A stretch of 64,000 nucleotides of DNA from Polytrichum commune (Eukaryota; Streptophyta; Polytrichopsida; Polytrichales; Polytrichaceae). Below are positions 56,961 through 64,000 of this stretch, one piece after another. Under the pieces are notes generated by a model that saw only the letters and a program-made list of their open reading frames with translations, was not told the DNA's origin and made no database searches. The stretch covers positions 34,812,440-34,876,439 of the forward strand of contig OX485807.1 in assembly GCA_950295325.1 (NCBI GenBank), read 5' to 3'. How positions within the stretch are numbered: the first letter of the stretch is position 1; each line of letters begins with the position of its first letter. The position numbers and the translations under genes were made by a program.

Positions 56961-57461
56961 GGGCCACTTCACACACGAGCCAAGAGTCGTGACCATGAAA
57001 TTGTGAGAGCCCAAAAGAAAGTGTCCAAAGGATGTCTCAACACACCTCCAAATTCATGTAGTGTGGTCAGGGACCCTTGAGTGTAATGTGAAGTCACATG
57101 TGACCGGGCCCTCAACTAAATGCTATTTCAATGAATTTCTATTCATGCGGATCTTCACACATGATAAAATAGACTAAATCAACGGTTGTGAGCGTTCAGA
57201 GTGCCATGTTCTCCTGGTTCTCTGTTAGGCCTACCTCCAAGAGGTGGTCTTTGAAAATAATCCAAGTGACCATGAAGCATGATCCATTCGATGCCGTGTA
57301 GGAATCCATGTAGACTTTACATCCATCTTGCATTCGCATACTCCGTTGGTCTCTCAAGCGTAGTGTGAAGTAGCGAACTTGGACCGGCTCCGCCTTTTCC
57401 ACCAATGAGAGTGCTTGAAATGTAGTGGTCACGGGCTCTCAGTCTCGTGTGTGAAGTGGCC
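56961..57461. mobile_element. Harbinger-like MITE family F1, full-length copy
   Basis: GGGCCACTTCACACACGAG to CTCGTGTGTGAAGTGGCC, 501 bp, the same length and orientation as 5,828-6,328 and clearly alignable throughout. It is preceded by TAA. Its right end abuts family F3 at 57,466, separated only by a T and TTA. Confidence 0.8.
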
Positions 57462-57465
57462 TTTA

Positions 57466-57827
57466 GTGCCGGTTCACACTATGGCCAACCCTCGAGAGGA
57501 GAAGCGTTTCGACCAATGAAAATGCAGAAATGTCCACAGTCCGTCCTCTTGGCCTTCACACTAGAGGCCGAAGTCCAAAGGACGTCGCCTCCAAAAGAGC
57601 CTACGTGGCAGCACTTTTAGGAAGATATGGCGCCAAGAGTTCAGCCTTTCGAGCCAAGTTTGGGTCGAGCAAAATGCTAGACCCAAACTTCCGTCGAGAG
57701 GCCGAACATTTTTAGCCGTGGATTATTTTAATATACTTTTTCAACCCAAAGGCTTCTCCTCTCGACATACTTTGATCTAGAAAAGTGACGCTTCTCCTCT
57801 CGACTTGGGCATAGTGTGAACCGGCCC
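57466..57827. mobile_element. Harbinger-like MITE family F3
   Basis: Left GTGCCGGTTCACACTATGGC; right end the complement of GGGCCGGTTCACACTATGCC. TTA flanks both ends (57,463-57,465 and 57,828-57,830). Length is 362 bp. Subterminal copies of CGAGAGGAGAAGCG / CGCTTCTCCTCTCG extend the inverted repeat. Confidence 0.75.
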
Positions 57828-57904
57828 TTAGTCCCCAAATCTTCCATCATCTTCCATAGCACACTCAACATTAGATTGTCATTTTAAGCAAACTGCTCAA
57901 AGTC

Positions 57905-58150
57905 AACCAATAGCTTCACCAAATGAACGTCGAGCACCGGCTGCTAGTTACACATGAGCCGGTTGACTTTGAGAAATTTCCGGTTGGAAGTTCAGGACTT
58001 CAGGAAAATTAGCGGTCGTTTCAAAGGAATCTATGGAATATACCAACTTTAATATAATAGGAACCAAAAGATGTCAACTTGGAACTGGTTGGACTTGGAA
58101 ACGCTAGGACATCGACCAATTATATCCAAAAACAAATCTCCTCGTACACA
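57905..58150. repeat. Dispersed repeat R5, copy 3
   Basis: GAGCCGGTTGACTTTGAGAA, CCGGTTGGAAGTTC, CTTCAGGAAAATTAGCGG, ATGGAATATACC, CAAAAGATGTCAACTTGGAA, GGTTGGACTTGG. Links the other two copies. Confidence 0.55.
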
Positions 58151-59231
58151 AAATCGGTCAATATCCGAGCAAAGGTTTCTTCCCCCCCCTGGGTTTACGA
58201 GTACTTGCATGTTGGTTGCACAATGCATAATTAAGAATGTCATTTGGTTTTTTGTTTGTTGGCTCTGTCTATAGGACATAGACTATGCATCAACTTCTTC
58301 GTCTCAAGAGCAAATTTCCTAACCACTTTGTGTTCACACTTGGACGTTACTTGTTCTTGTTATTTTTGGTCCACTTTATGTAATGTGGATGTTAACTATA
58401 GTTTATATATATATAAGTGCTTCCTAAAATGCATTGAAAGAAATCTAGTTAACTATAGTTATTTCGGTAGTTCTTGATTATTTATTTAAAAAAATTTGGG
58501 TGATAAATGAGTAGCTTCAATCCTTGACTTGTATTTGAGAAGAAGGTGCACAAAATCCAAGAAAGGTTTGGTATAGTGAATAGCCATGAATTGGCATGAA
58601 CAAAGTGGACAACTACAATTATAGTCTTTCATAATAAAGGACAGAGCCTCAGGGTTCTACCGTTTTCTTGTTGAATTTATAGTTAAAGTTGGCAACATGT
58701 TGCAAGTTTTCTTTTAAAATATGGAGTTGGGTCATAAGGGGGGAGTTGTCATGGTTGGTTGTTGGCGACACCATAGGTTGTGTACATGATATTTGATGTG
58801 GAGTTGGCACTAACTTAACAATGCCAAACCACGTCGCTTTGTTGTTTGTTTCCACCTTTTTTTCAAGTTTTTGTTTCGAGTCTTTTATAGGGGAAAAAAC
58901 GTCTCTTTCCAGTTTTTGGAGCCTTGGAGCATTAACCCTAACTTCCCAAATCTACGAAAGTGTTGTTTTGAGTGCATTTCACTCAATACATGTATAATAA
59001 TGTATTGTTATATATGTTGTCTTATAAGGGTAGTGGTGTTGTTATATTAATAAGATTAGTGCTTGTTGTTTTTCAAGTTCATAATAATGTGTGTGATGCA
59101 TCGGATGGAGACTTGTGAGAAAGTAGTTATTGGTTTGTGGATATTGTGGGTGGGCATCTTGAGGTTTTCGAGGCTTTGAACCGAGGGTGTGTAAATGGAG
59201 CCGCATATTATTGGTGTGACGATTATAGAGG

Positions 59232-59258
59232 GAGGGGGGGGGGGGGAGGGGGAGAATT
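59232..59258. repeat. G-tract
   Basis: A near-pure G run of over 20 bp in an otherwise T/G-rich block; it resembles the G-tract MITE ends, but no partner end was found nearby. Confidence 0.8.
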
Positions 59259-59259
59259 C

Positions 59260-60730
59260 TCCACATGTGTTGGGTTAATAGTTGTTGTAGAGCGTTGTAT
59301 TTTCTAGCTTTCTTGTGGTGGTTGCGTGTGGGAATTTGTCGTTGCAACAAGTGCATTCAAAGATTATATTTTGATGTTGGGGTTTGGTGCAAAAGGAGGT
59401 TGGGCTTTGAGTGATGTGCTTAGTATACATAGGGTCACTTCGTGACCACAAATCTACACATGATTCAATTGAATATAAACGAAGGATGAAGGGGCCTGAG
59501 CCACAACACATGAAAACACAAAGTATGCCGATATTATGAAGTGATGACAATAGAATAACACAATGATTCCACGTAGTCATGCACAACGTTTTGCATATTG
59601 GCGAGGTAACAACCGTAGGGTAAGAACCATGTGGTGTGATGTTTTCTAGTGTCCGATTTAAAATTTGCCTATGTCTACAAGTGTAAAGCATATAGTTGTC
59701 GGGTTTGCAATGAGGGTGTTGGCTAAGGTGTGTACAACCTTGTTTGAGTCAGTTTGCATAGAAGTTGCTAATGTGTTTGTTTGTGCAACATGCTAGAAAG
59801 TGGAGACAATTGTTGTTTTGCTTTAGGGGCACAAGTTACATAATGGGGATATATCTTGTTTGAGGATGAATTTATTGCAGTAGTTTCCTAAATGTCTTCC
59901 ATAGCAAAATTTTACGCTTGGGTGATATGGGGGTTTGTTATCCATGGTGCATCCCAAAAGAGGTTTGACCTTTTTGGTGTATGTCTCGGTTGGTTAGCCA
60001 TTTTATTTACGCATGGCATAGTATTTGTTACGTGTGATATTAGGGCACTCTTGAATTCCTTTTCTATATAAGTTTTTCATGTTCCGGATTGAGCCATTGT
60101 GTTGGGTTGAGGTTGGTGAAATGGAGAGCCAAAATGGTGTTTAGTGTCCAATGAGGGAAAGGTTGTTTCAACGATTCGGGGTTTCAATGCTCCTTGTTTG
60201 GCCAATTTGTTTACCTTATCATTGCCCCATGTGTTTGTGTGGGCTCTAATTTTCTTTATGGTGATCTTATGATGGGAGTGTTGAATTGTGTTGATAATTT
60301 GTGTGACGAGGAATTAATATGGGTGGTTGTATTGTGAGATGGGGTGTCTAATGTGATTGAGAAAGAGGTAGATATGTTGAGATTGTATGTGAACATGAAT
60401 GTGTTGGTGGTGAGAGTTTTGGTGTGTTCTAATGCTAGTAACTATGCATATACCTTTGCTCTTAGGATGTTTGGATAGTCAAGTAGTTTGGTACCAATGC
60501 CTATGTGTAGAGGTTATGTGTAGTTGGGGTTTGATTGGGTTGTGAGCTTGGCCCATTTTATGGTTTTTGGGGTTTGTTCTAAGTTGGTTATGTGTGTGAG
60601 GCCATTGTTTTTCCATTGGTTTGAGAAAGTCAGTCCAAATGAGCCAAAGATGGAGTATTTTTTGTGTGGGGAGTGGTATTCTGTGATGTTTATGGGGCAT
60701 GTTAGCGGCATAAAGAAATAGGAGTGAGTG
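59260..60730 (-). pseudogene. Non-LTR retroelement relic with RNase H and Cys/His tail
   Basis: Broken minus-strand frames. The clearest block, at about 60,170-60,265, reads KIRAHTNTWGNDKVNKLAKQ then GALKPR. This matches the C-terminal RNase H signature (AHT-xx-GN-xx-A-xx-LAK-G) with one Asp/Ala change. Downstream, about 59,700-59,870, is a Cys-rich stretch (SPLCNLC then HVAQTNTLATSM) like the zinc knuckle that follows RNase H in some non-LTR elements. Upstream, around 60,600, FGLTFSNQWKNNGLTHI may belong to the region between reverse transcriptase and RNase H. Many stops; inactive. Confidence 0.5.
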
Positions 60731-61478
60731 AGTCAGAAGGTATTGACGAGGGTGTCTAGGATATATGGGGGGAAGACACGGTGATTTTGTGTAAGTGGGG
60801 TGATGTGGTAATGTACAAATGTATATATTTATCTGGAGGAATCATGTGTTGGTGGGGAGAAGGGGGAGGTATTTGTGAATAGTTTTGAGGAGCATATTTC
60901 CCACAACCATGTCAATTGTGGGGATGGATGCCAGGAAACTCCACGTGTGGTCGTGGATTTGAGTGAGAGGGAAGTACATTTGCTTCGCTTACATTCTTGT
61001 ATTTGGAGGTCAAGGTGTGGATGATAAGTTGGGTCATATACATTTTCACTCTTTAGATTGTGCTTTTAAAATTGAGTTGTAAACTTTAGATTATATGGCT
61101 TGTCTTTATGCGCGTTGGGCAAGTTTAGTGACTTGTAGTAGGCTGTGTTTGTAAAGGATGTTATTTTGGTTAAGGGGTTGGGTTTGGGGGATCCATTTGA
61201 TGTGTGTAGTTTGGGGTGAGTTCCAATGGCATTTATACCTAATGTACACTTTAGTGCTCCCCATTTGTCTTCTTTTTTTGGTTTATTTTGAAGGCAAATA
61301 TACTAGTGATGGGAGTACCCAATAGTATGTTGTTGTTATGTTGCTTGGGTTGTTCAATGCATGGGATGGGATTTGTGTTGGGGGTGGCATGGTTGTCATT
61401 TGAATGGAGTTTGGTATGTAGTCCGTGAGAGGTGGAAACATAGTCATTGATTGTATGGGTACATTAGATTTAGTTTTT

Positions 61479-62164
61479 CACTAGTAGAAAACTTTGCCAA
61501 AAAGAACCGCAACCAAATCGCCTTTAGTTCTTTTGAACGCCATGATTTGCATGCGCTAAACGCTCGGGGGGGGGGGGGGGGCCGTGTGTTAAAAAGTTAA
61601 GGATATAGGTGCGAACAACCACTATTTTATAGGGGGGTATTACTTTCAATTCTCTTCTTTTTTTCACATGCTATCATTATGTAAATTTCTACTCTTGGTT
61701 AATAGAAAAATGGCTTGCATTACTTATAATTCCAAATTACCTATTATTCCATACCCTATAGTACTTTAAAGATGTCCAGTGCCATTTTTGATACCCTATA
61801 TTACTCTTAAGTCCATTTATAATTTTTAGCCCCCATGTTTTAAAAATACCCTATCATTTGTTCGCACGTATATTGCTACTCCAACCAATGACTAACCCCC
61901 CCCCCCCGAGGCTAAACGACTACATTTTCTTTTTTGGTTCGACGACTCATATTTTAGGAATTCGGGGGCTTGTAATATACCATTGGAAATGTCTTGAGAA
62001 TACTTTTCCAATGGTATATCACATGTCCCAAGAAATTTAAAATTGATGTCACAACACAAAAAAAGAAAAAATCAATAGTCGTTTAACGACTGCAATTTAG
62101 GATGGTCAAAAGAACCGCAACTGATTTGGGCTACATTATTTTTGGGCATAGTTTTCTACTAGTG
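61479..62164. mobile_element. CACTA-type non-autonomous element
   Basis: Ends CACTAGTAGAAAACTTTGCC and the complement of CACTAGTAGAAAACTATGCC, so both begin with CACTA, the signature of the En/Spm superfamily. Subterminal AAAGAACCGCAAC / AAAAGAACCGCAACTGA motifs recur, as expected for transposase-binding repeats. The expected 3-bp flanking duplication is not seen (TTT against GGT). Length is 686 bp, of which 348 bp is a nested G-tract MITE plus its duplication. Confidence 0.75.
61563..61910. mobile_element. G-tract-terminated MITE (copy 2), nested in the CACTA element
   Basis: Left end CTCGGGGGG with a long G run; right end the complementary C run then CCCGAG. GCTAAACG lies on both sides (61,555-61,562 and 61,911-61,918), a perfect 8-bp duplication. 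The left arm then reads GTGCGAACAACCACTATTTT followed by GGGGGGTATTA; the right arm carries TTCGCAC and TACCCTAT. The same arrangement is seen at 3,232-4,001. Confidence 0.8.
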
Positions 62165-62239
62165 GGTGGTGTGTTTTTGTTGGAAGTCCTGGAAGGGTAG
62201 TTTTTGTTTTGGGGGTTAAGGAGGGGTAGGAAAAGGTTA

Positions 62240-62530
62240 TTATGGAGGAGTGTGTTTTTGTAGTGGGAAGGTGGTGTCTATTGAGTCGATGTGTATCATA
62301 AAGTGCTTTTTGAGGTTGAAGAAAGTTATGGTTGATTGTGATTTGATGCATGCTTGGGAGTTGAGGAGCAGTAGGTTTTTGGCTCCTCCATATTCAAGGA
62401 TTATGAATTTTACGAGTCCTTGGTATATTTGGCCTAGTGGACCATGGTCATTTAATGTTTGTGTTAGTTGTTCGCTTAGTGCTATGGTGTATTGGATAGG
62501 AGGGAGAGGCTTCGATTCCAAATGCTTCTC
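62240..62530 (-). pseudogene. Upstream retroelement frame fragment
   Basis: A minus-strand open stretch of about 95 codons reading IQYTIALSEQLTQTLND, then GPLGQIYQGLVKFIILEYGG. It lies 5' of the RNase H relic on the same strand and the CACTA element sits between them. It may be part of the same non-LTR element. I do not recognise the domain. Confidence 0.3.
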
Positions 62531-64000
62531 TAGGGAGTTGGGTGAATATGTTAGTGGTACTCATAGAGAGGTTGCATATTGATTTTGTGAGTTTTATAAC
62601 AAGTTTATATGATTTACAAATGTTATGGATTGAGAAGGGAACTGTGTAGAATGTGTATTCTATACTTGACATGATGATTGTATTATATATATATATATAT
62701 ACATATATATTTGTTGGAGAGAGGTTGGTGAGAAAAGTAGGGCAACGCTTTGATTTTTGAATAGCCCAATTGAGGGATGTGATTTATTTTATGCCTAGCT
62801 ATGTGTATGGTTCATTTATTGAGAGGATTGGGAGTAATTTATTTTTGTAGTTAATGTTATGAGCCTTAATGTATGTTTGCAAATTAATTTTGTTTAAGCA
62901 TCATGTTATTGTGCATTTATTTATTCCTAGGTCCAAAATACAAAGACAAACAACAAGAGACAACGACAATGAAGAGCAAGGCATGCATCAAAGGGTTCAT
63001 GATGCATCCCTTAGTGTCCTCGTCAAATCCGAGGCAATCATTCCTCCCCACTTTGCACTACCAATGACGAGATCAAGAGCATAATCCATATATGAATCAA
63101 AGGTCAAATTTCATGCTAACAAGTTACAACAACAACATCTTCATCTCACATAGTACTTGGGTATTGAAAATATTGTTGTTGAGCACTCATCCATCTAGGT
63201 GATTAAGGGCATTGCAAAATGAAACTTAGGAGCATTGTGGTAATTCAAGGCCCATGCAATAATATGGTGACTAAGCCAAGAAAGTTTGCAATGAAAATGG
63301 CAAGGAAGGACATGAAGGCATTCGCTACCAAGGCGATGAACAAAGGTGAGGTGACGCTATTTGGCAAGTTAGCTCTTGTTTCATCACCCATGATGTTGAT
63401 TGGTGGTGCCGGCAACCCACAAACTTCACATTCCACACATAGCTAGGTAGTGGTGACATTGCATTGATGGCATGGTGTGAGCTACAATTCACTTGTATGG
63501 GTGGCTAGGTTGGCTAATTATGCAGTGGAGAAGGGGTATTTTCAAGCAAGACATTTCATGGGGCATGTTTACATTTCATTATTGGTCTATTATTCGCCCT
63601 AAAAAAAGGTTGGTGGGGAATACTTGGTGTTGGTGCAAACTCTCTTCAACACAATGAAGTCGTTGAACCTGGTGAGGCGAAGAGTGCTTGGGTTGCTTCC
63701 GGATATCTATGATGGGGTAGGTGTGGTTGTTTTCCAGCTCATACTTTGGTTGTGGTGGAGTGTGTGGTTTAGGATTAGTATTAGCAATATATTTGTATGT
63801 TTGGGGCCGCAACTCATTTATAATGAAGAATTTTGCCATTGTTGAGAAAATCTTTGCGCCCTCCTCGATAGTCTTGGAGTTGTACCAATGTGGAGTTGTT
63901 AGTATTGAGGATCCATGTGCTTTGGGGGTGTATAGTGTCTCGTGACATTGGTTTTGATGGTATCCTCATTTTCCGTTCCTTCTCACTATGTTGGTCTTTG
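62531..64000. other. Spacer at window end
   Basis: Plus-strand frames of 71-75 codons (62,869-63,084, 63,219-63,446, 63,624-63,845) have no recognised domain. It may continue the retroelement territory to the left. Confidence 0.3.
62683..62710. repeat. (TA)n microsatellite
   Basis: About thirteen TA units with one interruption. Confidence 0.9.

Noticed and set aside
59429..59460. AGGGTCACTTCGTGACCAC, resembling an F1 MITE terminus
   Set aside because: Only about 10 bp match and there is no partner terminus or TTA pair.
62940..63084. Frame ending HFALPMTRSRA, recalling a motif in some Ty3/gypsy polyproteins
   Set aside because: The match is very short, no protease, reverse transcriptase or LTR is visible nearby, and it could be chance.

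Overview
The window looks like nuclear DNA of a flowering plant or other land plant, from a gene-poor, AT-rich, transposon-dense region. The evidence is one plant-type U-box/armadillo E3 ligase gene, two nuclear tRNA-Ala(AGC) genes, and long non-coding spacers full of small inverted-repeat transposons (MITEs) and decayed LINEs. There are no bacterial-style operons, CRISPR arrays or phage genes. The species cannot be named from the sequence.

Layout. 0-16 kb is a transposon mosaic. It holds a LINE 3' end split by a pogo-like element (1.56-2.25 kb), a G-tract-ended MITE (3.23-4.00 kb), a GGGTGGGCAT minisatellite (4.43-4.86 kb), several Harbinger-like MITEs and a hAT-like MITE with a perfect 8-bp target duplication (13.07-13.46 kb). 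16-35 kb holds two inverted copies of a second Harbinger-like family, a tRNA-derived SINE with a 10-bp duplication (26.2 kb), a LINE reverse-transcriptase relic (27.1-27.5 kb), two foldbacks and a CpG-rich promoter-like island (31.5-31.97 kb). 37.7-38.8 kb is a tandem array of about 415-bp units, each pairing a decayed tRNA-Thr(AGT) with a tRNA-Ala(AGC); the last unit has lost its Ala gene. 41.5-49 kb is the quiet, genic part. Its gene is an uninterrupted 700-codon ARM-repeat U-box E3 ligase on the minus strand (45,854-47,956), with a duplicated block in its upstream region. 49-58 kb returns to MITEs. 58-64 kb holds a decayed minus-strand non-LTR element with an RNase H motif, near a CACTA-type element that itself carries a G-tract MITE.

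Only the U-box gene and the tRNA genes look functional. The most distinctive signal is a clan of at least four MITE families. They share termini of the form GGGCC-R-N-TTYACAY and 3-bp TTA/TAA target duplications, while their interiors look unrelated. Identifications rest on reading by eye; no alignments or database searches were run.
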